NCBI RefSeq assembly: GCF_007827595.1
Contig: NZ_VISR01000013.1
Coordinates: 1-64,000, forward strand
From: Streptomyces sp. BK340
Lineage (GTDB): Bacteria > Actinomycetota > Actinomycetes > Streptomycetales > Streptomycetaceae
Reading direction: 5' to 3'
Length of the DNA stretch: 64,000 nucleotides
The translations under genes and the position numbers were made by a program. The notes beneath the pieces were generated by a model. It had not been told where the DNA came from. It saw nothing but the letters and a program-made list of their open reading frames with translations, and ran no database searches. This document shows positions 15,635 to 25,659 of the stretch, piece by piece. Position 1 is the first letter of the stretch; every line of letters starts with the position of its first letter.

Positions 15635-16888
15635 TCAGCCTTCCAGCCCCGGCGTGATCTTCACCGTCCACGCCCCGGACGCCGTCCGCCCCTCCACCTC
15701 GACCTTCACACCGTCCCCGGGCACCGTGAAGCTCTCCCCGAGGGAGACCGGGGCGTCGGCCAGGGGCGGGTAGACCGAGTTCTCCCAGCACGCCTCGGTG
15801 TGCGGGTGGGCGTCCACCACCTCGACCGGACCGCCGCCGGACTCCGCGCCACCGCGCACCCGGTAGACCAGGACTCCCTGCCGGCAGCCCGCGCGGTCGT
15901 TGCCCACCGGACCGCGCGCCTCGAAGGCCAGGACGCTGTCCGCGCCGGTGCGCACCACCGCCAGTTTCGTGCCGCGGCCGAGGCCGAAGGCCGGGGCACC
16001 GGCCGCACCCTGCACCGGGATGCCGGGGCCCGCCGCCAGCGGCTCCAGGGTCAGCCGGGTCGGCCCGGCACCCCGCACGCACATCACCTGGCGCGGGTCC
16101 AGCCAGCCCAGCTTCCACTTGTGCCAGGCGAACAGGTCCGGGGACAGTCCGAACTGGCTGCCCATCAGGTCCCAGTCGCCGACGTAGGTGTCCCAGTCGC
16201 CCTTGCCGTCGACCGGGCGGTGGTAGAGGTCGGGGAGGTCGAAGACGTGACCGGTCTCGTGGGCGAGGACCAGCCGGTCGGGCGGATGCCTTTCGAACAC
16301 CGTGACGACCCGGCGCACGTCCGTGCCGTCCACGTGCATGGGGGTGTCGAGGTTGACGACCTTCGTCGCGTCCGAGTCGACACCGGGAGCGTCCGGGTCG
16401 GCGACGAAATAGACGACGCGGTAGCGGGAGAAGTCGACCTCCTGGTCCGCCACGGCGAACGCGTCGCGCAGATAGGCGGCGCGGTCATCGGCGCTCCAGT
16501 CGCGCTTCATGGCGTACGAGGTCGACGGCTGCGGCATGCGCAGCCAGTGGTCGAGCGGGTGCGGGCGCAGCGTGAACCGGCCGTACGAGGCCTGTTCGAA
16601 GAAGCGGCTGGTGGCCGGGAAGTGGTCGGCGGTCAGCTCGGCGGGGGTGGTGCGAGGGGTGGCGTCCGGGAAGGACAGGAAGATCATGACGGCGTCGAGC
16701 GCGCCGGTCGGGCGGGTGTATTCGGGGTTCCAGGTGTCCACGCCCTCCGAGTGGTGGGCCTCGCTGCGGTGCAGGGCACAGGGGGCCGTCGAGAAGGGCT
16801 CGGCGACCGACGGGCCGGTGAGGATCGAGGTCGCGGCGAGCGCCGACATCGTGGTGAACACGGCGGCGGTGCTGCGCAGCTTGGGCAC
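15635..16888 (-). CDS. Secreted M6-family metalloprotease-like protein
   Basis: A 417-residue secreted protein. Residues 1-29 are a signal peptide. The M6 (immune inhibitor A) peptidase domain has the zinc motif HETGH in LVLAHETGHVFDLPDLY (about residue 219), followed by GDWDLMG, which supplies the usual downstream Asp and Met turn. Actinobacterial M6 proteins of this size lack the long C-terminal repeats of InhA. GTG 16888 is preceded by GGAGG at 8 bases. It diverges from cdgA over a 326-bp control region. Confidence 0.9.
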   Translation of the reverse strand: MPKLRSTAAVFTTMSALAATSILTGPSVAEPFSTAPCALHRSEAHHSEGVDTWNPEYTRPTGALDAVMIFLSFPDATPRTTPAELTADHFPATSRFFEQASYGRFTLRPHPLDHWLRMPQPSTSYAMKRDWSADDRAAYLRDAFAVADQEVDFSRYRVVYFVADPDAPGVDSDATKVVNLDTPMHVDGTDVRRVVTVFERHPPDRLVLAHETGHVFDLPDLYHRPVDGKGDWDTYVGDWDLMGSQFGLSPDLFAWHKWKLGWLDPRQVMCVRGAGPTRLTLEPLAAGPGIPVQGAAGAPAFGLGRGTKLAVVRTGADSVLAFEARGPVGNDRAGCRQGVLVYRVRGGAESGGGPVEVVDAHPHTEACWENSVYPPLADAPVSLGESFTVPGDGVKVEVEGRTASGAWTVKITPGLEG

Positions 16889-17214
16889 GAAAGGACCTCC
16901 GGACGCGGTTCACGGGACACCGAATCCAGACTGTGGTAGTTCATAACTGTTCGTCCTGTTTGCCTGAACCAGAAGGGTGAGTACGTCCATTTGGGCGCCG
17001 GAGTGCATCAACAGCCGACACCCCGAAACACTCACGGAACGTCACAACTGGTCGGGGGCCTGAAGAACCCGTCCAGGTGCGGGCAGAAACGATCTGTCAG
17101 AACCTGTGGTCTGTCCGGGACACTGGAGAGTGGCTGGAAGGCCTCCGGGCCAGCCTCTATGATCGGCACACTTTCCGGCACGGACAGAGATCGAGTGCAC
17201 TGCGGGAGCGAGCG
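16889..17214. promoter_or_regulatory. Divergent control region between the M6 protease and cdgA
   Basis: A 326-bp gene-free stretch carrying promoters for both flanking genes. Its left part is less GC-rich than its surroundings (AGTTCATAACTGTTCGTC around 16940-16957). In S. coelicolor cdgA is a BldD target, but I could not match a convincing BldD box by eye. No hairpin terminator or small gene stands out. Confidence 0.4.
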
Positions 17215-19007
17215 GTGAGCGGAACGTCCGAAGGGCCGACGCCCGCGGCAGACCTCGACCGGTCAGCCGTCACAGACAGTGACCACAACACCTATCGCCG
17301 TGTCTTCGCGGCGGCGACGCTCGCCATGGCCGTCGTCGATCGCGAAGGTCTCGTCGTCAGCGCCAACCCCGCGCTCGGCGACCTGCTCGGCGCCGATCCG
17401 GACGGGCTGACCGGACGAGCCGCCGCCGATCTGGTGGACCTGGCCGCGGACGCACGCACCTGGCACGCCTACCGCGAGGTCCTGCGCGGCCGGCAGGCCA
17501 GGCTGCGCTGCACCCGCCGGCTGAAGCATCCCGAGGGGCACTCGGTGTGGGTGCAGGTCACCGTCGCCCCGCTGGCCGGCCGCGAGCCGGGCGTCCTCGT
17601 GTCGGTCGCCGACATCGGCGCCCGCCGCGAACTCCAGGCCCGGCTGCGGCACTTGCAGATGCACGACCCGGTGACCCGGCTGCCCAACCGGACCCTGTTC
17701 TTCGAGCGCCTGACGGCCGCGCTGGAGGCGGAGTCGTACGAGCAGAGCGGCACCGGCCGGATCGGCCTGTGCTACCTGGACGTGGACGGCTTCAAGGCCG
17801 TCAACGACACCCTCGGCCACCGCGTCGGCGACCGGCTGCTCTCGGCCGTGGCCGAGCGGCTGACCCAGGTCGCCGACGAGACCGGGTACGCCCGCGCCGG
17901 TACCCCCCTGGTGGCCCGGCTCGGCGGCGACGAATTCGCCCTGCTGGTCGAGGACTCCACCGGCACCGAGCAGCTCGCCGACCTCGCCGAGTCCGCGCTG
18001 AAGGCCCTGGAGGCACCCTTCGACCTGGCCGGTCAGCGGCTGTCGCTGACCGCGTCCATCGGGGTCGTGGAACGGCACGCGGCAGGTACGACCGCCACGG
18101 GCCTGATGCAGGCCGCCGACACGACGCTGTACTGGGCGAAGGCGGACGGCAAGGCCCGCTGGACCCTGTTCGACCCCGAGCGCAACGCGCACCTGGTGAC
18201 CCGTCAGGCCCTCTCCTCCGCCCTCCGTCCCGCCATCGAGCGCGGTGAATTCGCCCTCGAGTACCAGCCGTTGGTGGGCATGGAGGACGGCCGGCTGAGC
18301 GGGGTCGAGGCGTTGATCCGCTGGAATCATCCTCAGTTCGGCACACTGACGCCGAATCGGTTCATCGGACTGGCCGAGGAGGACGGTTCGATCGTGCAGC
18401 TCGGCCGCTGGGCGCTGGAGACCGCCTGCCGGCAGGCCCGCCGCTGGCAGGTGGACCACCCCGACGAGCCGCCCATCTTCGTCAGCGTGAACGTGGCCGT
18501 ACGCCAGGTGTGGGACTCCGACCTGGTGGCCGACGTGGCCCGGACCCTCGCCGAGACCGGGCTCGCCCCGCACCTGCTCCAGCTGGAGCTGACCGAGTCG
18601 GCCGTCATGGGCTCGGCGGGCCGCCCGCTCCAGGCCCTGCAGGCCCTCAGCGACATGGGCGTCCGTATCGCCATCGACGACTTCGGCACCGGCTACTCGA
18701 ACCTGGCCTACCTGAGCCGGCTGCCGGTGTCGGTGCTGAAGCTGGACGGCTCCTTCGTGCGCGGCTTCCAGTACGAGGGCGACAAGAGCACGGTGGCCGT
18801 GCCGCCCAACCCGGCCGACGAGGTGATCGTGGAGGCGATGATCCAGCTGGCCCACCGCCTCGGCCTGACGGTCACCGCGGAGTGCGTGGAGACCTCGGCA
18901 CAGGCCACCCGGCTGCGCCGGATCGGCTGCGACACCGGGCAGGGCTGGCTGTACTCCCGTCCGGTGCCGCCGGATCGTATCTCCGAGCTGCTGGGCGGCC
19001 AGGCGGC

Positions 19008-19029
<22 letters not shown>
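17215..19029 (+). CDS. cdgA: PAS-GGDEF-EAL composite c-di-GMP enzyme CdgA
   Basis: A 604-residue protein. A PAS domain (about 25-135) is followed by a GGDEF domain with intact GGDEF at 237-241 and an EAL domain with EAL at 365-367 plus IDDFGTGYS and the later ECVET motif. Both halves look catalytically competent; the RxxD inhibitory site that normally sits five residues before GGDEF is absent. There are no membrane helices, so it is cytosolic. The architecture matches Streptomyces CdgA, a BldD-regulated protein that alters c-di-GMP and development. GTG 17215 is chosen for its GGGAG; the frame is open to 17077. The 3' end overlaps the convergent monooxygenase by 22 bases. Confidence 0.9.
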
Positions 19030-20096
<1,067 letters not shown>

Positions 20097-20103
20097 GGTG
20101 TGA

Positions 20104-20151
20104 GCCTCCTGTTGTGGCCGTGAGCTGTTCTGCCCGGGCCTAACAGGAGGC
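20104..20151 (-). promoter_or_regulatory. Leader inverted repeat that can mask the ribosome site of the monooxygenase
   Basis: In the transcript of the gene at 19008-20096, GCCTCCTGTT (20151-20142) can pair perfectly with AACAGGAGGC (20113-20104), which contains the ribosome site AGGAGG. The loop is 28 nt and carries smaller G/C arms. The arrangement is that of a translational switch (ligand, protein or temperature). No known riboswitch core was recognised. Confidence 0.55.
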
Positions 20152-20187
20152 GGTCCCCGTTTATTCCGGACGGGTCGGGCCGGCAGG

Positions 20188-20931
20188 TCAGACCTGGACG
20201 ATCGGCTCCCGGGTGAACAGCGCCCCCAGCCGCGGCGCGTTCACCCGGCGGTCGGCCAGCCTCAGCCCCTCCCACACCGACACCTGGTTGGCCGTGAGCA
20301 CGGGCTTGGACAACGCCTTCTCCAGCAGGCCGAGGTACGCCGCCGTGTGCAACGCCGTGTCCGGCAGCAGCACCGCCTCCGCGCCGGCGGCGTCCGCGTC
20401 CGCGGCGGCCGCGCGCGCCAGCGTCAGCACCTCCTCCTCCCCCCACGTGCCGACCTCGGCCGCCGTGACGATCCCGGACGACCGCACCGCGACCACCTCG
20501 AGCCCCCCGGCCCGCAGGAAGTCCGCGAACAGCGCGGCCACCTCCTCCGGGTAGGTCGCGCCCACGGCGACCCGTCGTACCCCGAGCTCCCTGGCCGCGT
20601 GCACGAAGGCGAAGGACGTCGAGGAGGCCGGCATCCCGGCCAGCCGGGCCAGCGACCGCACCTGCTCCTGGGCGCCCTCCCAGCCGTGCACGAAGCTGCC
20701 GCTGGTGCACGCCCACACCACCGTCTCGACGCCGGTGAGCCGCAGCTCCGCCACACCGGCGGCGAGCCGCTGCTCCGAACCCATCTCGCGCAGCGCGTCG
20801 ACCCGGTGTGCGTCCACGCCGATGTCGGTGTGGACCAGATCCACCCGGATGTCGCTGCCCAGGAGCTGCTCGATGCGTGGATAGTCGTCCTCGCCGGAGT
20901 GGCCCGGGTAGAGGAATCCGAGTGCAGTCAT
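20188..20931 (-). CDS. Asp/Glu racemase-fold protein (maleate isomerase / arylmalonate decarboxylase group), paralog A
   Basis: A 247-residue member of the Asp/Glu racemase superfamily. The first catalytic Cys is present in VVWACTSGSFVHG. At the place of the second Cys it has Asp (VLLPDTALHTAAYL), while its neighbour keeps Cys. One-Cys members such as arylmalonate decarboxylase do not need the second thiol, so the chemistry may differ from its partner. The start ATG at 20931 overlaps the partner's stop as ATGA, indicating co-translation. Annotation pipelines usually call these maleate cis-trans isomerase or EutA-like; the substrate is not known. Confidence 0.82.
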   Translation of the reverse strand: MTALGFLYPGHSGEDDYPRIEQLLGSDIRVDLVHTDIGVDAHRVDALREMGSEQRLAAGVAELRLTGVETVVWACTSGSFVHGWEGAQEQVRSLARLAGMPASSTSFAFVHAARELGVRRVAVGATYPEEVAALFADFLRAGGLEVVAVRSSGIVTAAEVGTWGEEEVLTLARAAAADADAAGAEAVLLPDTALHTAAYLGLLEKALSKPVLTANQVSVWEGLRLADRRVNAPRLGALFTREPIVQV

Positions 20932-21725
20932 GACGGCCCTTCTTGGTGTTCCTGCGTTTCTTCCGGCAGTACGGGCCATTCCCGCGCGGCTTCGTCCAGC
21001 AGCGCCTGATAGGGCCCCACGGCTCGGGTACCCAGCCTGCGCAGGGCCGCCCACATCGTGACCTGGTTGGCCGACAGCACGGGGATGCGCAGCTCGGCCT
21101 CCAGCTGCGGGATGACGTCGTAGGTCGGAAGGTTGGTGCAGGAGATGAACAGCGCGTCGGCGCCGCCGGGGCGGACCGCGGCACGGGCCATGGCGACCAC
21201 GTCCCGGTACGGCACCTGCCAGATGTGCCGGGTCAGCCCCATGAAGGCGCAGCCGGTCACCCGTACGCCGGCCTCGGCGACGTACTCCTGCAGGGCCCGG
21301 GTGACGGACACCGTGTACGGGGTGACCAGGGCGACCCGGCGGACCCGCAGCTCCGCCAGGGCCTCCAGCAGGGCGCCCGAGGTGGTGACCGCGGGCAGGG
21401 CGCCGCCGGCGCTGCTCATCTGCGCGCGCATCGCCCGCTCGCCCGCGACACCGTCGACGAAGCTGCCGGAGGTGCAGGCGTAGGCGACGACCTCGGGGGC
21501 GACGGCGATCAGGGCGCGCACCGCCTCGGCGAGGGTCTGGTGCTCGCTGACCAGCCGTGCCAGGTCCAGGCTCACCTCGACCGGCACGAAGGGGGTCCGG
21601 GTCAGATGCAGTGACACCTCGTCGGGCACCCAGCGCCACAGCTCCCGGTCGAGGGCGAAGTCGAAGGGGGCCACCACCCCGACACCGCGCTGGGGGCGGG
21701 GACCGCCGAGAAAGGAGACGTCCAT
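20928..21725 (-). CDS. Asp/Glu racemase-fold protein (maleate isomerase group), paralog B
   Basis: A 265-residue paralog of the next gene. Both catalytic Cys positions are filled: AYACTSGSFVDG and ALFISCTNLPTYDVIP, the latter typical of maleate isomerase and two-base racemases. It shares the ANQVTMWAALR segment with paralog A (ANQVSVWEGLR). The pair could act on successive intermediates or form a heteromer. It is divergent from the 2-hydroxyacid dehydrogenase over 126 bp, which should hold the promoters of both arms of the cluster. Confidence 0.85.
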   Translation of the reverse strand: MDVSFLGGPRPQRGVGVVAPFDFALDRELWRWVPDEVSLHLTRTPFVPVEVSLDLARLVSEHQTLAEAVRALIAVAPEVVAYACTSGSFVDGVAGERAMRAQMSSAGGALPAVTTSGALLEALAELRVRRVALVTPYTVSVTRALQEYVAEAGVRVTGCAFMGLTRHIWQVPYRDVVAMARAAVRPGGADALFISCTNLPTYDVIPQLEAELRIPVLSANQVTMWAALRRLGTRAVGPYQALLDEAAREWPVLPEETQEHQEGPS

Positions 21726-21851
21726 GACTGGCACCGCCTCATGCTGAGAGACGACGGAGGAACGGTCGGTGGGTACGCCCGTGTTGACGAAGGTAGGTTC
21801 CGGTGCGAGCGTGGTCAATCCGCGCATGTCAGACGCTCGGAGCGGCCCCGA

Positions 21852-22805
21852 ATGACGCTGACCCTGCCCACCCTGCTCGTCCTGGACGCCGACCCGCCGC
21901 CGCGGCTCGGCCGCCTCACCGGGCGTGCCCGGATCGTGCACACCGACGCGGCCGGACTCGCCGGGCGGCTGCCGGAGGCGGACGTGCTGCTGGTGTGGGA
22001 CTTCACCTCGCACGCCGTACGGGAGGCCTGGCCCGGGGCGGGGCCGCGGCCGCGCTGGGTGCACACGGCGAGCGCGGGGGTGGACCACCTGATGTGCCGG
22101 GAGCTCGCCGCCTCCGAGACGGTGGTGACCAACGCGCGCGGGATCTTCGACCAGCCGATCGCCGAGTACGTGGCCGCCCTGGTGCTGGCGGTCGCCAAGG
22201 ATCTGCCGCGCACGCTGGAGCTGCAGCGGGAGCGGACCTGGCGGCACCGGGAGACCCGGCGGGTGGCGGGCACCCGCGCGTGCGTGGTCGGCTCCGGACC
22301 GATCGGCCGGGCGATCGCGCACACGCTGAAGGCCCTGGACGTGACGACCGCGCTGGTCGGGCGGGTCCCACGCACCGGCATCCACGGCCCGGGCGACCTG
22401 GACCGGCTGATCTCGCGCGCGGATTGGGTGATCGCCGCCGCCCCGCTGACCGAGCAGACGCACGGCATGTTCGACGCCCGCCGGTTCGGCGTGATGCAGC
22501 CCTCGACGGTCTTCGTGAACGTCGGCCGCGGGCCGCTGGTCGACGAGGACGCGCTCGCCGAGGCACTGCGGCGGCGCTGGATCGCGGGCGCCGCCCTGGA
22601 CGTGTTCGCCGCCGAACCCCTGCCCGGGGACAGCCCGTTGTGGGGGCTGCCGGGGCTGATCGTCTCCCCGCACATGAGCGGCGACACGGTCGGATGGCGC
22701 GATGAACTCGGCGTCCAGTTCGTGGAGTTGTACGAGCGATGGGCCGCGGGCAGATCCCTGGTGAACGTGGTCGACAAGAAGCGCGGCTACGTCCCCGGTC
22801 ACTGA
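21852..22805 (+). CDS. D-2-hydroxyacid dehydrogenase family protein
   Basis: A 317-residue NAD(P)-dependent dehydrogenase. The cofactor loop reads CVVGSGPIGRAIA, the catalytic Arg is in FVNVGRGPLVDEDAL, the Glu in DVFAAEPLPGDSPLW and the His in VSPHMSGDT. It would interconvert a 2-keto acid and a D-2-hydroxy acid. ATG 21852 fits the family N-terminus. The amidase begins 17 bp after its stop with its own AGGAGG, so they form one transcript. With the racemase-fold pair it belongs to the catabolic cluster served by the transporter at 24.7-27.8 kb. Confidence 0.92.
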   Translation: MTLTLPTLLVLDADPPPRLGRLTGRARIVHTDAAGLAGRLPEADVLLVWDFTSHAVREAWPGAGPRPRWVHTASAGVDHLMCRELAASETVVTNARGIFDQPIAEYVAALVLAVAKDLPRTLELQRERTWRHRETRRVAGTRACVVGSGPIGRAIAHTLKALDVTTALVGRVPRTGIHGPGDLDRLISRADWVIAAAPLTEQTHGMFDARRFGVMQPSTVFVNVGRGPLVDEDALAEALRRRWIAGAALDVFAAEPLPGDSPLWGLPGLIVSPHMSGDTVGWRDELGVQFVELYERWAAGRSLVNVVDKKRGYVPGH

Positions 22806-22821
22806 ACCACCAGGAGGGTGC

Positions 22822-24210
22822 ATGCAGCTCACCGACCTGACCGCCGTACAACTCCTCGACGGCTACCGCAAGGGCGAGTTCAGTCCCGTGGAGGCGACCG
22901 AACAGGCCCTGCAGCGGGCGCGGCGGATCCAGCCGGAGGTGAACGCGTTCGTGCGCCTCACCGAGGAGGACGCGCTCACGCGGGCGCGGGAGTCGGCGGA
23001 GCGCTGGCGGCGCGGCGAGCCGGCCGGGCTGCTGGACGGGGTGCCGGTGACCGTGAAGGACATCCTGCTGCTGCGCGGCCACCCCACCCTGCGCGGCTCG
23101 AAGACCGTGTCCGAGCAGGGCCGCTGGGAGGAGGACGCGCCCTCGGTCGCCCGGCTGCGCGAGCACGGCGCGGTCTTCCTCGGCAAGACGACGACACCGG
23201 AGTACGGCTGGAAGGGCGTCACCGACTCCCCGCTGACCGGCGTGACCCGCAACCCGCACGACCCCGCGCGCACCGCGGGCGGCTCCAGCGGGGGCAGCGC
23301 GGCGGCCGTCGCGCTCGGCGCGGGCCCGCTGTCACTGGGCACGGACGGCGGCGGCAGCATCCGCATCCCGGCCGCCTTCTGCGGGATCTTCGGCCTCAAG
23401 CCGACGTACGGCAGGGTGCCCCTGTATCCGGCGAGCGCGTTCGGCACGCTGGCGCACGTCGGCCCGATGACCCGGGACGCGGCGGACGCGGCACTGATGA
23501 TGGACGTGATCACCGCCCCCGACGCCCGCGACTGGTCGGCGCTGGGCCCGCCGCGGGAGTCGTTCACCGCGGGCCTGGACCAGGGCGTGCGCGGGCTGCG
23601 GGTGGCGTACTCGCCGACCCTGGGCGGGCAGGTGGCCGTCCGCCCGGCGGTCGCGGCGGCCGTGCGGCGGGCGGTGGCCGGGCTCGCGGACCTCGGCGCG
23701 TACGTCGAGGAGACCGACCCGGACTTCAGCGACCCGGTGGACGCCTTCCACACCCTGTGGTTCAGCGGCGCGGCCCGGCTCACCCAGAGCTTCTCGCCGC
23801 GCCGGCGGCAACTGCTCGACCCCGGCCTGCGCGAGATCTGCGCCCAGGGCGCCCGGTACAGCGCGCTGGACTATCTGGCCGCGGTGGACGTCCGCATGGA
23901 CCTCGGCCGCCGGACGGGCGGCTTCCACGAGCGGTACGACCTGCTGGTCACGCCCACCCTGCCCATCACCGCGTTCGAGGCGGACGAGGAGGTGCCCGGG
24001 GGGTCCGGCCTGCGGCGCTGGACCGGCTGGACGCCGTTCACGTACCCCTTCAACCTCACCCAGCAGCCCGCGGCGACGGTCCCCGTGGGCGCCGACGGCG
24101 ACGGGCTGCCGGTCGGGATGCAGATCGTCGCGGCCCGGCACCGGGACGACCTGGTGCTACGGGCCTCGCACGCCCTCTACGAGGCGGGGCTCACGCTCTC
24201 CGGAAACTGA
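22822..24210 (+). CDS. Amidase signature family hydrolase
   Basis: A 462-residue enzyme with the Ser-cisSer-Lys triad: Lys in VTVKDILLLRG, Ser in AGGSSGGSAAAVALG, and nucleophile Ser in GTDGGGSIRIPAAFCG. It hydrolyses a small amide to acid and ammonia; the family also includes GatA, but no GatB/GatC partner is present. It is downstream of the dehydrogenase with a perfect AGGAGG. Its 3' end overlaps the convergent DUF3830 gene by 20 bases. Confidence 0.93.
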   Translation: MQLTDLTAVQLLDGYRKGEFSPVEATEQALQRARRIQPEVNAFVRLTEEDALTRARESAERWRRGEPAGLLDGVPVTVKDILLLRGHPTLRGSKTVSEQGRWEEDAPSVARLREHGAVFLGKTTTPEYGWKGVTDSPLTGVTRNPHDPARTAGGSSGGSAAAVALGAGPLSLGTDGGGSIRIPAAFCGIFGLKPTYGRVPLYPASAFGTLAHVGPMTRDAADAALMMDVITAPDARDWSALGPPRESFTAGLDQGVRGLRVAYSPTLGGQVAVRPAVAAAVRRAVAGLADLGAYVEETDPDFSDPVDAFHTLWFSGAARLTQSFSPRRRQLLDPGLREICAQGARYSALDYLAAVDVRMDLGRRTGGFHERYDLLVTPTLPITAFEADEEVPGGSGLRRWTGWTPFTYPFNLTQQPAATVPVGADGDGLPVGMQIVAARHRDDLVLRASHALYEAGLTLSGN

Positions 24211-24685
24211 GCGTCTCCCCCGCCGCCCCACTGCGCCACAGGTCGTTGCAGGCCTCGGCCATCTCCTCAAGACCGGTCACGACCTGGCCCCAGACGATCC
24301 CGGGCACCCAGCCCACGTCCCCGTTGAGCAGCAGGTTGTTGCGCTCGTAGAACAGGGCCAGGTCGACCACGGTGGTGCCGGGGCGGACCTCGCGGTCGTA
24401 GCCGTAGGCCTTCGTGCCCAGTTCGGTGCCGGCGAAGGAGAAGTAGCAGAGGTCTCCGGGGATCGGGGTGACCGTCGGGTTCTCCAGTGGGGGTTCCGTG
24501 GAGGCGAAGGGCGCAAAGAGGGCGTAGATCTCGTTGCGCGCGTACTTGGCGTGGAAGACGTCCCCCGCGAGCGGCAGTGCCTCCCACACCGCCGTGCAGG
24601 TCAGGGGCGCGCGGTCGTCCAGCAGTCGTGCCGTGCAGTGCACTTCCCGCTTCTCGAGCGAGACGGTGACGAATCGATCGGCCAT
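24191..24685 (-). CDS. DUF3830 family cyclophilin-like protein
   Basis: A 164-residue protein matching DUF3830: RLLDDRAPLTCTAVWEALPL, LENPTVTPIPGDLCYFSF, NLLLNGDVGWVPGIVWGQV and TGLEEMAEACNDLW. The family has a cyclophilin-like barrel and is often found beside amidases and racemases; no activity is established, to my knowledge. ATG 24685 is the natural start. It is divergent from the substrate-binding gene with only about 23 bp between starts, so the two promoters must overlap, and it converges on the amidase. Confidence 0.85.
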   Translation of the reverse strand: MADRFVTVSLEKREVHCTARLLDDRAPLTCTAVWEALPLAGDVFHAKYARNEIYALFAPFASTEPPLENPTVTPIPGDLCYFSFAGTELGTKAYGYDREVRPGTTVVDLALFYERNNLLLNGDVGWVPGIVWGQVVTGLEEMAEACNDLWRSGAAGETLSFRRA

Positions 24686-24708
24686 GGAATCCAGGGTGCA
24701 TAGGACTG

Positions 24709-25659
24709 ATGCGCTTGGGTAGCCGCGCCGCCATGGCTCCACCACTTGGGAACGACGTACACACCATCCGGTCGGAACACAGACACAGCAGACGCTCGGT
24801 GCTCGCGGGGGCCGCGGCGCTGGGCGCGATGGGCGCACTGGGTGCCGTGGGCTGTACGCGGGTGGCCTCGGCGTCCGGCGTGAAGGGCGGCGACCTGCTC
24901 GACCGGCTGCGCGCGCAGGGGGTCGTACGGCTCGGGATAGCCGGCGAGATCCCCTTCGGGTACATCGACCGGGACGGCCATCTCACCGGGGAGGCGCCCG
25001 AGCTGGCCAAAGTGATCTTCAAGCGGCTCGGGGTGGACCGGGTGCAGCCCGTGCCCACCGAGTTCGGCTCGCTCATCCCCGGCCTGAACTCGCAGCAGTT
25101 CGACGTCGTGGCCGCCGGGATGTACGTCAATCCCGAGCGCTGCGCGCAGGTGATCTTCGCGGATCCGGACTACCAGATGCTCGACTCCTTCATCGTCCGC
25201 AAGGGCAATCCGAAGGGGCTGCACTCCTACAAGGACGTGGTGGCGAAGAAGGCGAGGTTCGCGACCGGGACCGGGTACGCCGAGATCCAGTACGCGGTGG
25301 AGGCCGGGTACAAGGAGGACGACATCCTGATCGTCCCGGACCAGGTCGCCGGACTGAACGCCGTCGAGGCCGGGCGCGTGGACGTGTTCGCCGGTACGGC
25401 GCTGACCGCCCGCGAGGTGGTGAAGAAGTCCGCCAAGGCGGAGGCCACCGCGCCGTTCGCACCGCTGGTCAAGGGCAAGCCGCATGTCGACGGCGGCGCG
25501 TTCGCGTTCCGGCCCACCGAGACGAAGCTGCGCGACGCCTTCAACGCCGAGCTGCACCGGCTGAAGCAGAGCGGGGAACTCTTCCGCATCCTGCGGCCCT
25601 TCGGCTTCACCAAGGCCGAGCTGACGGACCTCACCACGAAGGAGCTGTGCGGCGGATGA
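24709..25659 (+). CDS. ehuB: Substrate-binding lipoprotein of an EhuB-type ABC importer
   Basis: A 316-residue solute-binding protein of the polar amino-acid family. The N-terminus carries a twin-Arg-like stretch (HSRRSVLAG), a hydrophobic segment and the lipobox GAVGC, so it is lipid-anchored outside. Binding-fold motifs include VRLGIAGEIPFGYIDRDGHL, FDVVAAGMYVNPERC and VDVFAGTALTAREV. The best match is the EhuB group named for ectoine/hydroxyectoine, but no ectoine-degrading genes are nearby. ATG 24709 has AGGA upstream; ATG 24733 is an alternative. It starts an operon whose four genes all overlap. Confidence 0.88.
   Translation: MRLGSRAAMAPPLGNDVHTIRSEHRHSRRSVLAGAAALGAMGALGAVGCTRVASASGVKGGDLLDRLRAQGVVRLGIAGEIPFGYIDRDGHLTGEAPELAKVIFKRLGVDRVQPVPTEFGSLIPGLNSQQFDVVAAGMYVNPERCAQVIFADPDYQMLDSFIVRKGNPKGLHSYKDVVAKKARFATGTGYAEIQYAVEAGYKEDDILIVPDQVAGLNAVEAGRVDVFAGTALTAREVVKKSAKAEATAPFAPLVKGKPHVDGGAFAFRPTETKLRDAFNAELHRLKQSGELFRILRPFGFTKAELTDLTTKELCGG

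Noticed and set aside
16889..17214. BldD box before cdgA
   Set aside because: Expected from the literature, but no stretch matched the palindromic consensus well enough by eye; a matrix scan would decide.
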